DNA of 64,000 nucleotides from Eubacteriales bacterium (GTDB lineage: Bacteria > Bacillota > Clostridia > Oscillospirales > Oscillospiraceae): contig JAUNJE010000001.1 in assembly GCA_030533415.1 (NCBI GenBank), forward strand, positions 89,578-153,577, given 5' to 3'. A program made the position numbers and the translations under genes. Below, piece by piece: positions 17,812 through 26,587 of the stretch. Within the stretch, counting starts at the first letter, position 1. The number at the start of each line of letters is the position of its first letter. The notes beneath the pieces were generated by a model, which was not told the DNA's origin, ran no database searches, and saw nothing but the letters and a program-made list of their open reading frames with translations.

Positions 17812-17880
17812 ACTGGCGCTTAGAGCGCTTAAGGCTCCCTTGCGGAAAGGGAGGCTTGGGTGCGCTGAAATTCGGTAGAT
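17812..17880. repeat. Foldback repeat fragment (GGCTCCCTTG...GGGAGGCTTGGGTGCGCTG)
   Basis: A piece of the dispersed foldback repeat found again at 18134-18185, 18250-18500, 41145-41345 and 43545-43610. The shared core is an inverted CTCCCTT/AAGGGAG pair followed by CTTGGGTGCGCTG. The following 17881-18130 contains a GC-rich stretch with its own short inverted repeats (GTCCCTTTCTT/AAGAAAGGGAC near 17915-17945) but no gene. Confidence 0.6.
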
Positions 17881-18133
17881 TGTACGGTTTTGTTATCTTC
17901 TCAAAGAGACGGGGGTGTCCCTTTCTTGTTTCGGCAAGAAAGGGACGGAAAGAAGCCGACCAAAGGGGCGCTAGGTGCAAACGCGCCCCCTTTGGAAACC
18001 CCCGCCGCCTCGCCGTAGCTGCCTGTCAAGGACGAACAAATCAACTGGGAACATTGATTGCGCTGGTGTAGGAAGGCCTAGGCCCCCCCCGCATAAAGGC
18101 TGCCTGACTTTGCTATAATAGAAGAATGCCGTT

Positions 18134-18185
18134 GAGCACAAGGGAGGCTTGGGTGCGCTGCAAATCGGGCTTGCCAAGCGTAGCC
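18134..18185. repeat. Foldback repeat, half copy
   Basis: GCACAAGGGAGGCTTGGGTG plus CGCTG and a tail ending in AAGCGTAGCCGATAA repeats the right arm of the copy at 18250-18500. Confidence 0.55.
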
Positions 18186-18249
18186 GATAAACATCGAACC
18201 AATATTCATTGTCAATCAATACTTATTAACGGGCCAATCTTCCCTCAAC

Positions 18250-18500
18250 GTACTGGCGCGGGAGCGCCCAGGCTCCCTTGTGCAAAGGGAGCTGTCAAAA
18301 ATCTCTGATTTTTGACTGAGGGATTGTGCGGTAGGGGGGTGGGAATTCGCCGAAACTTGTGCGAAGCCGTAAGATGTTACCGCACAATCCCTCCGAGCCG
18401 CCTTACGGCGGCCCACCTCAGCGCAAGGCACTCCCTTCGGTCGCCTTTGCACAAGGGAGGCTTGGGTGCGCTGCATATCGGGCCTGCTAAGCGAAGCCGG
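18250..18500. repeat. Foldback repeat, complete copy of about 250 bp
   Basis: The left arm contains GGCTCCCTTGTGCAAAGGGA and GGGATTGTGCGG (18321-18331); the right arm contains CCGCACAATCCC (18381-18392) and CTTTGCACAAGGGAGGCT in inverted order, centred near 18356. The whole stretch could fold on itself. No coding capacity is supported. The second complete copy is split by an IS30 element at 41.3/43.5 kb. Confidence 0.65.
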
Positions 18501-18528
18501 TAAGCAGATTTTCTTATCATTCTGTTTT

Positions 18529-18969
18529 TTATTCTATGTAGTTCTTATGCGTCACATACACATGTCCCACGGCGAACACGGCCCCGGACAGCACCAGCAG
18601 CCAGTGGCCCAACGTCAGGCCGCTGAGCAGGAAAATACAGGCAGGAACCACTGCCAGCGTCAGCGCCCTGTTCCGGCTCACCTTCCGGAAATACAGCGCC
18701 CAAACGGTCCAGTAGCATACCAGCAGAGCGCCGTTACCAATCAGATATGCCAGCATGGCACCCACGCCGGGAAAGCCGAACTCCCGCACCCCGATGGGAA
18801 AAACCATCAGCGCCATGGAAGCGTACCGTCCAATTTGTTCCAGAAGATTCATCAGCCGGTTTCCGCACCGGTTCTCCCCTCCGGGGCATCTCAGGGCGTA
18901 CAGGATATTGGGTGCCAGAAGCAGACAGACGATGACGCCGCCTGCGGCGTTGATCCAGCCAAATTCCAC
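18529..18969 (-). CDS. Small integral membrane protein, unknown function
   Basis: This 146-residue protein has four predicted membrane helices and no family I can name. The GTG at 18969 follows GGAGGGATAAGG. A cysteine pair and basic residues (RCPGGENRCGNRLMN) lie in the first cytoplasmic loop. It is the last gene of a three-gene operon after the DUF554 protein and the PfkB kinase; only 2 bp separate it from the kinase stop. Its job is unknown, possibly membrane association or transport linked to the kinase substrate. Confidence 0.75.
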   Translation of the reverse strand: MEFGWINAAGGVIVCLLLAPNILYALRCPGGENRCGNRLMNLLEQIGRYASMALMVFPIGVREFGFPGVGAMLAYLIGNGALLVCYWTVWALYFRKVSRNRALTLAVVPACIFLLSGLTLGHWLLVLSGAVFAVGHVYVTHKNYIE

Positions 18970-18971
18970 CC

Positions 18972-19901
18972 TTATCCCTCCTTCAGCAGCCCTTTCATGT
19001 CCTGCGCATACCGTTCGTAAAGCGCTTCAAGCTCCCCTTCGGTCACAAAGCCCTCCGCCGCTCCGCTGCATCTGATTTTTGCAGAGGCAAACAGTTCCCC
19101 CCGGATCAGCGCCTCCAGCGGTGAACATCCCTTCGCGTAATAGTGGACAAAGCCGCTGAACAGGGCATCGCCGGCTCCCACGGTATTGACGATATCCCCC
19201 ACACGAACAGCAGGCAGCTCCAAAATCCGGTTCTCCTCCCGCAGGTACATCGCGGCTCCCTTTGCGCCCCGGCCCAAAACAAGGATCCGGTTCCCGTAGG
19301 TCCAGGCCAGCTCCGTCAGGAACGGGCGGTAATCACCGCCGATGCCCTCGTCACTCAGGAACAGAATGTCCGCATAGCGCATGAAGTCCCGGTTGTAATC
19401 ATCCTGAATCTGGGTCAGAACATGGACATCCGTGGCAATGGTCTTTCCGGCCGCCTTCGCAAGCCGAAGCAGCGGCCGGTTGAAATTGGTGTTGCAGGCC
19501 GCCACGATATCCGCGCTTTCACAAATATTTTCATCAAAGCCGTAGCCGGTTTCCTGGATATCCTTCAAATCGCAGTAGATTTGCCGCCTTCCCCCACCGT
19601 CATAGAGGACAACGGAGCTGGGCGTTTCCCGCAGCTTCGGTTTTACATGCTCCGTGGATAATCCCACGGCCTTCAGCTGGCTTTGGATGTATTCCGCCGG
19701 AAAATCCTGTCCCGTCATCGTCAGAAGGGTGACAGAATCCTCCAGCGTATGCAGCGCCTTCGCGATATTATAGGCGACGCCGGAGACGGTGGTTTGCACC
19801 CCGAAAAAGGGATAGTCGATGGGATAATAGTTGACCGGGAACTGGCGGACCCGCACCGTGGTCTCGGTGTTCACCAACCCGGAAATCAGAATCCGTTTCA
19901 T
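18972..19901 (-). CDS. PfkB-family carbohydrate/nucleoside kinase
   Basis: This is a ribokinase-like sugar or nucleoside kinase of 309 residues. The start at 19901 follows GGAAGGAGGAGCG; the frame is open further upstream but overlaps the DUF554 gene. The C-terminal PfkB signature is VGDIVNTVGAGDALFSGF, with the catalytic Asp in GAGD, and the N-terminal glycine-rich substrate region reads GVQTTVSGVAYNIAKAL. The substrate is not evident. It is cotranscribed with DUF554 upstream and a small membrane protein downstream. Confidence 0.88.
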   Translation of the reverse strand: MKRILISGLVNTETTVRVRQFPVNYYPIDYPFFGVQTTVSGVAYNIAKALHTLEDSVTLLTMTGQDFPAEYIQSQLKAVGLSTEHVKPKLRETPSSVVLYDGGGRRQIYCDLKDIQETGYGFDENICESADIVAACNTNFNRPLLRLAKAAGKTIATDVHVLTQIQDDYNRDFMRYADILFLSDEGIGGDYRPFLTELAWTYGNRILVLGRGAKGAAMYLREENRILELPAVRVGDIVNTVGAGDALFSGFVHYYAKGCSPLEALIRGELFASAKIRCSGAAEGFVTEGELEALYERYAQDMKGLLKEG

Positions 19902-19918
19902 ATCGCTCCTCCTTCCGG

Positions 19919-20641
19919 TCAATTCAGGGGAAGAAACGCCGCGACAACGGCGACAACAATGGCAGGAAGCAGATTCGCCACCTTCACCTTCTTGCCCCAA
20001 ACCAGGTTGATCCCCACACAGAAAATCAGGATATTTCCCACCAGGGACAGGTTGGCAAGGGCCGTCTCGGTCATCAGGGGCCGTACAAGCCCCGCCAGGG
20101 CGGTAATGCTGCCCTGAAAAACCGCAACGGGAATCGCGGAGAAAACCGCCCCCTTGCCCAAAGAACAGCTCATGACCATAATGATAATCAGATCCAGCAC
20201 CGCCTTGGTGGCCAGGATGGAATAGTCCCCCAGAATGCCATCCTGGATGGATCCGACAATGGCCATGGCCCCGATGCAGACCGTCAGCGACGCGGTGACG
20301 AAGGCATGGACAAAGCCCTGGTCTTTCGCGTTTCCGGACTTGACCTTCAGCCACTGCCCAAAGCGCTCAAAGGCATTTTCGATATTCAGCAGTTCCCCAA
20401 TCACGGCGCCGATAGCAAGGCAGCCAATGACCAGCATGGTGCCGCCGCTGACCACACGGCCGTCCTCTGTCCGCAGCATCTGCTCCAGCGCCCCGGTGAT
20501 GGCGATGAACAGGGTGCTGACGCCGCAGACCTTGGTCAGCGTATCCTGGGCGCTGCTGCTCAGGAAGCGCCCGAACAGCGCCCCGCACACGCCCCCCGCC
20601 ACAATCGCGGCGGTATTGATGACCGTTCCAAGACCAACCAT
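19919..20641 (-). CDS. DUF554 family membrane protein
   Basis: This is a 240-residue hydrophobic protein with about seven membrane helices. It begins GLGTVINTAAIVAGGVCGAL, the conserved opening of DUF554 (YdfK/YqgA-type) transporters, and contains GSIQDGILGDYSILATKAVLDL, also typical. The function of the family is not established; a transport role is assumed. GGAGAGGGTAAA precedes the ATG. It is the first gene of the operon leading into a PfkB kinase, so import of a compound that the kinase phosphorylates is plausible but unproven. Confidence 0.88.
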   Translation of the reverse strand: MVGLGTVINTAAIVAGGVCGALFGRFLSSSAQDTLTKVCGVSTLFIAITGALEQMLRTEDGRVVSGGTMLVIGCLAIGAVIGELLNIENAFERFGQWLKVKSGNAKDQGFVHAFVTASLTVCIGAMAIVGSIQDGILGDYSILATKAVLDLIIIMVMSCSLGKGAVFSAIPVAVFQGSITALAGLVRPLMTETALANLSLVGNILIFCVGINLVWGKKVKVANLLPAIVVAVVAAFLPLN

Positions 20642-20758
20642 TTTACCCTCTCCTCAATCGGACTTTGGTTGCATCTTACCGCAAAGGGCGAAAAATGTCA
20701 ATCCAAAAGTCCTGCCAAGGTTTCAAAAAAGGGAGATTTTCGATACGGCGTCAACGTA

Positions 20759-20790
20759 AGCCGGACGGCGGGAGATCCCGCCGTCCGGCT
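20759..20790 (-). terminator. Terminator of the ECF sigma operon
   Basis: A perfect 15-bp stem (AGCCGGACGGCGGGA with its complement, two-base loop) starts 7 bp downstream of the 20798 gene stop on the minus strand. The tail TACGTTGACG is not U-rich. Confidence 0.65.
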
Positions 20791-20797
20791 CTGTTCT

Positions 20798-22576
20798 TTA
20801 TTGGGCCGCGCCTTCCGGCACCGTCAGCTTCGTGCCGTCCACCAGCTGGATATAGTCCACCTGATCCAGGTCGATGGGCGTATCCGCTTCCAGACTGCTC
20901 CCTCCGCTGAATGAAACCTGGCTTCCATCCTTCATCACCGCGTACATTCTCTTGCGATTCATAACCGTAAAATCAAAATAGCTTTCCCCGTTATGCTCAA
21001 TAGTAGCGCCAAACCTGCGGAGCTTAAAGGATGTGATTTCCACATCTTCCTCAGCATCTGTGCCATCCTCATACCATCCTCCGGCGGCCTTGGTGGCAAC
21101 CGGTTCCTGAATCAGCTCCACTTCCCGGTAATCGCCGTCGGCTGCATCGAAGGTGACGGGGATGAACCACTCGCCCTCCACCAGAAGCCTCTCTCCCTTC
21201 CGGTACTTGTTTACCCATAGATCCACAATATGCAATTTCCACTCAGCCCCTACCGCAAAGGGCATGCTGCCGTCCTCCATAGACGGATTCGCCACCATCA
21301 GCAGGTCCTTGGTATTTGCCAAACCATCTCCATCCGGAACATCATTGAACCCAGCAATGCCCCATGTTTGGCCGGATGCAGACGCAAACTCGTCGAAAGA
21401 CCTGCCTGTTCCAATATTAAGGCTTTCTATATCCGTACCTTCCGGGGCAGTTACACCTACCAGGATACGGGCAACATAGCCGTCTGTCTCCACGGATTTC
21501 AGGGTCAGGGTATAGCCATTGTGGGTTCCGGCGGTTGTTGCTCCCGGCTGATTGTCCACATCTTCCTGCGTGGCCACGCTTGGCTGGACACCAAAATCTA
21601 TCATGTCCGCCACAAGTTCGATCTGCTTATCTGTCATATGCAGATACTCCGCAGTGGTTATGCCGTTCTCTTCGCTGAGGATTTCGGGATTCATATCCAA
21701 CTGCAGGCTCATAAGAGCCTCCCCACGGTCGCAAATAATATATCCCCGCTCCTGGCTGGGAGATTGGAGGATCAGCACTTCACGGCCGGAAGCGGTGGTA
21801 TAGTTTCGCTCTGTCCAGTCGCCGCTTTCGACAATTGTCACATAATCCGTGCTGAAGCAATCTGTACGGTTCCAGCGAAGAACACCAAACACAGACGGTA
21901 CCTCGTAGCCCTGATCCTCGGGAAAATTCAATTTCACATATAGCCAGAAGTTTCCGCTTTCATAGCAGCTGCCACCATCTATGACTGCGCTTATGCGCCC
22001 AGAATCGTCCAGGAGGCGTTCAATGCCCAGTGCATCACACATATTTCGCGTCGTTCGGAAATTCAGCCTTTCTCCCAATGGCTTCAGGCCGTACTGCTCT
22101 GTAAGTTCCGCGGCTTTTTCCGCCATGGCCTTGTTGTAGTTATCAAAAAATCCCTCCGGTACGGCATCCTGCTCGATCATATCCTCCAAATCCGGGGCAT
22201 ATTCTTCCTGGAAGGCATAGTAGTCCGCACAGGCCTGGTACGCGGCTGTCCCCTTAATGCCCGCAAGCGTCAGCACATTCTGGCTGATTTCATGGGGATC
22301 TTTTACATAGGTTCCATCCACGAGGCGGTAGTCCCGGGTTTGCGTTGTTTCTCCGATTTTCAAATCCTGCATTTTCAGCGCATACACCACGGCGCAGCCC
22401 ACCAGCAGAAGCGTGACCGCAACCGCTGCCGCGATCAGCAGGCCCTTTTTCAGGGTTAGGCTGCTTTTCGCTGGCTGTCCGCGCTTTTCTAACCCGGAGA
22501 AACCGCAGTTTTCCGCTTCCTCAACGAGATTCCCGTTTATGAAGTTCAGTCCCATCAGCAAATCTTTTCCCGTCAT
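20798..22576 (-). CDS. Membrane-anchored partner of the ECF sigma factor (DUF4179-like, putative anti-sigma)
   Basis: The start at 22576 overlaps the sigma-factor stop (ATGA), so the two are translationally coupled; the frame is open further upstream inside the sigma gene. The 592-residue protein has a short cytoplasmic N-terminus of about 43 residues, one membrane helix (44-66), and a long outside domain. This topology and linkage match DUF4179-type anti-sigma or sensor proteins of Firmicutes. No zinc-binding HxxxCxxC motif of classic anti-sigma domains is visible. The exterior domain has two halves; I could not assign the ligand. It likely controls the adjacent sigma factor in response to a cell-surface signal. 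Confidence 0.78.
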   Translation of the reverse strand: MTGKDLLMGLNFINGNLVEEAENCGFSGLEKRGQPAKSSLTLKKGLLIAAAVAVTLLLVGCAVVYALKMQDLKIGETTQTRDYRLVDGTYVKDPHEISQNVLTLAGIKGTAAYQACADYYAFQEEYAPDLEDMIEQDAVPEGFFDNYNKAMAEKAAELTEQYGLKPLGERLNFRTTRNMCDALGIERLLDDSGRISAVIDGGSCYESGNFWLYVKLNFPEDQGYEVPSVFGVLRWNRTDCFSTDYVTIVESGDWTERNYTTASGREVLILQSPSQERGYIICDRGEALMSLQLDMNPEILSEENGITTAEYLHMTDKQIELVADMIDFGVQPSVATQEDVDNQPGATTAGTHNGYTLTLKSVETDGYVARILVGVTAPEGTDIESLNIGTGRSFDEFASASGQTWGIAGFNDVPDGDGLANTKDLLMVANPSMEDGSMPFAVGAEWKLHIVDLWVNKYRKGERLLVEGEWFIPVTFDAADGDYREVELIQEPVATKAAGGWYEDGTDAEEDVEITSFKLRRFGATIEHNGESYFDFTVMNRKRMYAVMKDGSQVSFSGGSSLEADTPIDLDQVDYIQLVDGTKLTVPEGAAQ

Positions 22577-23127
22577 ACGGCAATTCCCTCCTTTTCCAGA
22601 TATACCCGCAGCTGTCCCCGAATCCGGTGGAGCCGGGTTTTGACCTTGCTTTCGCTGATATGATACCGCCCGGCGATCTCCGCAACGGTATCGCAGTACC
22701 AATAGCGGCGCAGAAAAATCAGCCTGCTTTCCAGGGGAAGGCTCAGCAGGAAGCTGTTCAGCGCCCTGCCCACGTCCCTGCTCTCCGCCTCCCGGTCCTG
22801 GCTTTCATCGGGAATGCACGCCGCCAGCTCATCGGTCAGCGCCACCATTTCCGCGCCGCGCTTGGCAGCGTTTTTCCAGTCCAGTTTTCCCAGGGCGAAA
22901 TACCGGCATATTTTCGCAAGATACGCGAAAAAGTAGGTAGGCTGCTGGGGAGGAATCGTATCCCAGGCCTTCCAATAAGTATCATTCAGGCATTCCTGCG
23001 CGTCCTCAAAGCACTGCACGATCCGTTCCGCCAATCCATGCAGCTTTGACCCATAAGCACGGTCCGTTTCCAAAATCGCATTTTCACTCCTCTGCCAATA
23101 CAGTTCTATAATCTTTTCGTCCTCCAC
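22573..23127 (-). CDS. ECF-type RNA polymerase sigma factor
   Basis: This sigma-70 family regulator has 184 residues. I choose the GTG at 23127 (protein VEDEKIIELYWQRSE...), because the SD GGAGGTGAT lies 7 bp upstream; the GTG four codons earlier overlaps that SD. Region 2 is near the N-terminus (CFEDAQECLNDTYWKAWDTIPP, typical of the SigX/SigV-like group), and region 4 near the C-terminus (DTVAEIAGRYHISESKVKTRLHRIR) binds the -35 box. It leads a two-gene operon with a membrane-anchored partner, consistent with extracytoplasmic stress signalling. The window gives no clear target promoter motif. Confidence 0.9.
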   Translation of the reverse strand: MEDEKIIELYWQRSENAILETDRAYGSKLHGLAERIVQCFEDAQECLNDTYWKAWDTIPPQQPTYFFAYLAKICRYFALGKLDWKNAAKRGAEMVALTDELAACIPDESQDREAESRDVGRALNSFLLSLPLESRLIFLRRYWYCDTVAEIAGRYHISESKVKTRLHRIRGQLRVYLEKEGIAV

Positions 23128-23404
23128 TTGGGGGATCACCTCCGATCAAGATTGGTTCCTCACTTATATAGAGGGATTTTCTGCCGGAAAGGTTACAGAA
23201 ATTTCGGCCTTTTTTGAAAAAATCCGCCGAAGCCCTTTTCTTCCCTTTTTTCGCCTTATCTGCGCAATTATACCATATTATAAGAGAAATGACCAGACCG
23301 GAGGGCCATAGAACACGGCATTTTGTCCTGTGTTCCGCCGGACCCGGCTTTTCTTACTGGCCCCCAAAACGCACTTGCAATTTACGGAAAAAATGTTATA
23401 TTGA

Positions 23405-23612
23405 TACTGATATTCCATTAAAAAGTTTCATTCGAGAAGGGAACTTTTTAATAGGAAGATCATTATGAGACGGGTTTTCGTGATTTTCCATCTCAAAAAT
23501 CACGAAAACGGCACACCCACCGCAGTGGGCGTACATAGCGCCTTAGCGCGGAGTAACGCCGCCAGGCGGTGCCTTCTTTATAAAAATAAAACATTTTTAT
23601 AAAGAAGCAGTA
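23405..23612. repeat. Composite modular hairpin element (MITE family), copy 2
   Basis: About 208 bp bounded by ATACTG and CAGTAT. The left module is the TACTGATATTCC hairpin type; the middle holds a long palindrome (TTTTCGTGATTTT with its complement) plus GC-rich stems including GCCGCCAGGCGGTGCC; the right module is TTCTTTATAAAAATAAAACA ending in AAAGAAGCAGT. The middle palindrome and GCCTGGCGG module reappear in copy 3 in inverse order. Between 23128 and 23404 there is only AT-rich spacer with the sigma-operon promoter region. Confidence 0.8.
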
Positions 23613-23673
23613 TGAAACCAGAAAAACCATATTGTTGTATTGCGCCCGCCCCACAACCCCAAAGGAAGAAGGT

Positions 23674-24237
23674 ATGAATATGGCCGGCCTTACCAAGAAA
23701 GCAATTCGGAGCTCTTTCATAAAGCTATTGAACGAGCGGCCTCTCAGTCAAATTTCCGTCCGGGATATCGTAGACGATTGCGGCGTCAACCGCAACACCT
23801 TCTATTACTATTTTCAGGACATCCCCCAATTGCTGGAGAGCATTGTGAACGAAGATGTGCAGAGAATCATCCGGGAGTATCCCACCACCAGCTCCATAGA
23901 GGAATGCCTGGACGCTATGATCGGCTTTGCGCTGGAAAATCGAAAAGCGGTCATGCACATTTACCATTCCGTAAACCGGGACATCTATGAGCAGTACCAA
24001 TGGCGGGTATGCACGCATACGGTTACCACCTATGTGGACAGCATTCTGGCCGGCCATAATGTGGCTGCTCCAGACCGGGAGCTGATCATTGATTATCTGA
24101 GATGTGTGTTCTTCGGCCTTCTCATCGGCTGGCTGGAAGCGGGGATGCAGAAAGATATTCAAACCCGTTTCCACCGGATCTGCGAACTGAAGCAAGGCGA
24201 TTTGGAGCAGATGATCTCCCGGTGTGAAGGACAGTAA
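23674..24237 (+). CDS. TetR/AcrR-family transcriptional regulator
   Basis: This is a 187-residue repressor. The ATG at 23674 follows AGGAAGAAGG; another ATG lies two codons later. The N-terminal helix-turn-helix is SQISVRDIVDDCGVNRNTFYYYF, the typical TetR recognition region. The C-terminal ligand domain is of the TetR_C type seen in dihydroxyacetone-kinase-linked and YvdT-like regulators. It precedes the oleate hydratase gene in the same direction with a terminator hairpin in between, so it probably senses fatty acids or related lipids and controls that gene and the island behind it. Confidence 0.88.
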   Translation: MNMAGLTKKAIRSSFIKLLNERPLSQISVRDIVDDCGVNRNTFYYYFQDIPQLLESIVNEDVQRIIREYPTTSSIEECLDAMIGFALENRKAVMHIYHSVNRDIYEQYQWRVCTHTVTTYVDSILAGHNVAAPDRELIIDYLRCVFFGLLIGWLEAGMQKDIQTRFHRICELKQGDLEQMISRCEGQ

Positions 24238-24341
24238 TACTGTTTCTTTATAAAAATGTTTCCTTTTTATAAAGAAGGCACCGCCTGGCGGTTTTCGTGA
24301 TTTTCGAGATAGAAAATCACGAAAACCCGTCTCATTCAGTA
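24238..24341. repeat. Composite modular hairpin element (MITE family), copy 3
   Basis: 104 bp from TACTGTTTCTTTATAAAA to CTCATTCAGTA, directly abutting the TetR stop codon (TAA then TACTG). Modules in order: an A/T-rich hairpin, CACCGCCTGGCGG, a palindrome GTTTTCGTGATTTT with its complement, then CCGTCTCATTCAGT. The order is the reverse of copy 2. Confidence 0.85.
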
Positions 24342-24414
24342 TAAAAGACGCATCCGGCAAACAAGCCCCGTGTCCCAAAACCGGACAATCCGGACTTTGT
24401 GTCCCAAAAACAGG

Positions 24415-24460
24415 CAAAACAGCTCCAATGCCCAAAAACCGGGCATTGGGGCTTGTTTTG
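24415..24460 (+). terminator. Terminator between tetR-type gene and ohyA
   Basis: The arms CAAAACAGCTCCAATGCCC and GGGCATTGGGGCTTGTTTTG pair over about 19 bp with one extra base, followed by TCCGTTTTTTC. It lies upstream of the ohyA promoter region, so it could terminate the regulator transcript. Confidence 0.8.
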
Positions 24461-24487
24461 TCCGTTTTTTCTTTTGGATTATTTTGA

Positions 24488-24493
24488 TATAGT
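24488..24493 (+). promoter_or_regulatory. Probable -10 box for ohyA
   Basis: TATAGT lies 34 bp before the start codon, in an A/T-rich stretch directly after the terminator. The -35 region is only a T-run (24465-24470), so activity may need help or derepression. Confidence 0.4.
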
Positions 24494-24526
24494 TTAGCTA
24501 CAAAATAAATCAAGGAGGCACACAAT

Positions 24527-26302
24527 ATGTATTATGCAAGTGGAAACTATGAAGCGTTCGCACGTCCCCGTAAGCCGGAGGGTGTCGACAACAAGTCGGC
24601 TTACATCATCGGCACCGGCCTGGCCGCTCTGACAGCGGCCTGCTATCTGGTGCGGGACGGCCAGATGAAGGGCAGCAATGTCCACATCTTTGAGAAGGAC
24701 CCCATCCCCGGCGGCGCCTGTGACGGCTATGAATACCCCGGTGTGGGCTACGTCATGCGCGGCGGCCGGGAGATGGATAACCATTTTGAGGTCATGTGGG
24801 ATTTGTTCCGCTCCATCCCCTCCATCGAAACCGAGGGCGTCAGCGTGCTGGATGAATATTACTGGCTGAACAAGGAGGACCCCAACTATTCCCTGTGCCG
24901 GGCCACGGTGAACCAGGGTCAGGACGCCCACACCGACGGCAAGTTCGGCCTGTCCGACAAAGGCGCCATGGAGATCATGAAGCTCTTCTTCACCCCGGAC
25001 GAGGACCTGTACGACAAGCGCATCACGGATTTCTTTGACGACGAGGTGCTGAACTCCAACTTCTGGCTGTACTGGCGCACCATGTTCGCCTTCGAAAACT
25101 GGCACTCCGCGCTGGAGATGAAGCTGTACATCAAGCGCTTTATCCATCATGTGGGCGGCCTGCCGGATTTCACCGCCCTGCGGTTTACCAAATATAACCA
25201 GTACGAGTCCATGATTCTGCCCATGGTCAAGTATCTGGAGGGCTTCGGCGTGCAGTTCCACTACAACACCAAGGTCGTCAATGTGGAATTTGACATCCGC
25301 GGAAGCAGGAAGGCGGCCAAGCGCATTGAACTGCTGGCAGACGGCGGGAGTAAGTTCGTTGACCTGACGGAAAACGACCTGGTATTCATCACCAACGGCG
25401 GCTGCGTGGAAAATTCCACCCTGGGTTCCCAGAACACCCCCGCCCCCTTCCATCCCGAGATCAAGCCCGGCGGCGGCTGGGATATGTGGCGGAAAATCGC
25501 CGCCCAGGACCCCGCCTTCGGCCATCCCGACAAGTTCTGCTATGACCCGGAGCAGTCCAACTGGATGAGTGCCACCGTCACCACCCTGGACCAGAAGATC
25601 ATTCCCTATATCCAGAATATCTGCAAGCGGGACCCCTTCTCCGGCAAAGTGGTCACCGGCGGCATCGTCACGGTGAAGGACTCCTCCTGGCTGCTGTCCT
25701 GGACCATCAACCGGCAGCCCCAGTTCCACAGCCAGCCTGAGGGCCAGTGCCTGGTGTGGGTCTACGGCCTGTTCTCCGACAAGCCCGGCGACTATGTGAA
25801 GAAGTCCATGCGGGAGTGCTCCGGCAAGGAGATCTGCATGGAGTGGCTGTACCACATCGGCGTACCCGTTGACCAGATCGAGGAGCTGGCCGCCAATTCC
25901 GCCAACACCGTGCCCTGCATGATGCCCTACATCACCGCTTTCTTTATGCCCCGCGCGGCTGGCGACCGCCCTGACGTGGTGCCCGAGGGTGCTGTCAACT
26001 TTGCCTTCCTGGGCCAGTTCGCGGAAACCAAGCGCGATACCATCTTCACCACCGAGTATTCCATGCGTACCGGCATGGAGGCCGTATATACCCTACTGAA
26101 CATCGACCGGGGCGTCCCGGAGGTCTGGGGCAGCACCTACGATATCCGGGACCTGCTGAATGCCACCATTCAAATGCGCGACGGCAAGCCCCTGACGGAA
26201 ATGAACCTGGGCTTTAAGGAGCGGATGGTGGTCAAGAAGCTGCTGGAAAAGATCCGGGGAACCGACATTGAAAAGCTGCTGAAGGAATATCATGTGATCT
26301 GA
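24527..26302 (+). CDS. ohyA: Oleate hydratase (myosin cross-reactive antigen family)
   Basis: This is an FAD-dependent hydratase that adds water across the cis-9 double bond of oleic, linoleic or palmitoleic acid to give 10-hydroxy fatty acids. Its length of 591 residues is normal. The dinucleotide-binding motif is YIIGTGLAALTAACYL (27-41), then IFEKDPIPGGACDGYE. The catalytic Glu82 sits in the conserved RGGREMDNHFEVMW segment, and the C-terminal FLGQFAETKRDTIFTTEYS is characteristic. The start is supported by CAAGGAGGC. In gut bacteria the enzyme detoxifies unsaturated fatty acids. It stands behind a TetR regulator and ahead of a membrane lipid-transporter operon. Confidence 0.95.
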   Translation: MYYASGNYEAFARPRKPEGVDNKSAYIIGTGLAALTAACYLVRDGQMKGSNVHIFEKDPIPGGACDGYEYPGVGYVMRGGREMDNHFEVMWDLFRSIPSIETEGVSVLDEYYWLNKEDPNYSLCRATVNQGQDAHTDGKFGLSDKGAMEIMKLFFTPDEDLYDKRITDFFDDEVLNSNFWLYWRTMFAFENWHSALEMKLYIKRFIHHVGGLPDFTALRFTKYNQYESMILPMVKYLEGFGVQFHYNTKVVNVEFDIRGSRKAAKRIELLADGGSKFVDLTENDLVFITNGGCVENSTLGSQNTPAPFHPEIKPGGGWDMWRKIAAQDPAFGHPDKFCYDPEQSNWMSATVTTLDQKIIPYIQNICKRDPFSGKVVTGGIVTVKDSSWLLSWTINRQPQFHSQPEGQCLVWVYGLFSDKPGDYVKKSMRECSGKEICMEWLYHIGVPVDQIEELAANSANTVPCMMPYITAFFMPRAAGDRPDVVPEGAVNFAFLGQFAETKRDTIFTTEYSMRTGMEAVYTLLNIDRGVPEVWGSTYDIRDLLNATIQMRDGKPLTEMNLGFKERMVVKKLLEKIRGTDIEKLLKEYHVI

Positions 26303-26459
26303 TACGGATTCTTCCTAAAACCTAACGGTTTTAGAAAGAAGGAACCGCCTAACGGCGCTTCCGGTTTGTGGCGAATCGCCACAAACGTCGTCCCATACAG
26401 TTCTTAACGCACCTGCGGTGCTATAAAAAGGTTTTCAGCCTTTTTCATAAGAGCTAGTA
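26303..26459. repeat. Composite modular hairpin element (MITE family), copy 4
   Basis: 157 bp immediately after the ohyA stop codon, from TACGGATTCTTCC to AGAGCTAGTAT. It contains a CTAAAACC/GGTTTTAG hairpin, ACCGCCTAACGGCGCTTCC, the palindrome TTTGTGGCGAATCGCCACAAA, and a GTTCTTAACGCACCTGCGGTGC module. The same modules in inverse order form copy 8 at 49789-49946. Confidence 0.85.
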
Positions 26460-26490
26460 TGAACCACACATTTTGGCTGCGCATAAGGTC

Positions 26491-26543
26491 TCCCACACGC
26501 TTAAGCGTGTGGGAGCACTCCCGCCGCTGCGTTTGCAGCGGCG
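26491..26543 (+). other. Two adjacent hairpins in the leader of the HdeD-like gene
   Basis: TCCCACACGC/GCGTGTGGGA (loop TTAA, 26491-26514) is followed by CGCCGCTGC/GCAGCGGCG (26522-26543). Neither has a U-tract. They lie 45-97 bp ahead of the GTG start and may affect stability or read-through from ohyA. Confidence 0.55.
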
Positions 26544-26587
26544 AATCCCTGCATAAACAGGATTTTAACGCAAAGGAGGTACTGCTT

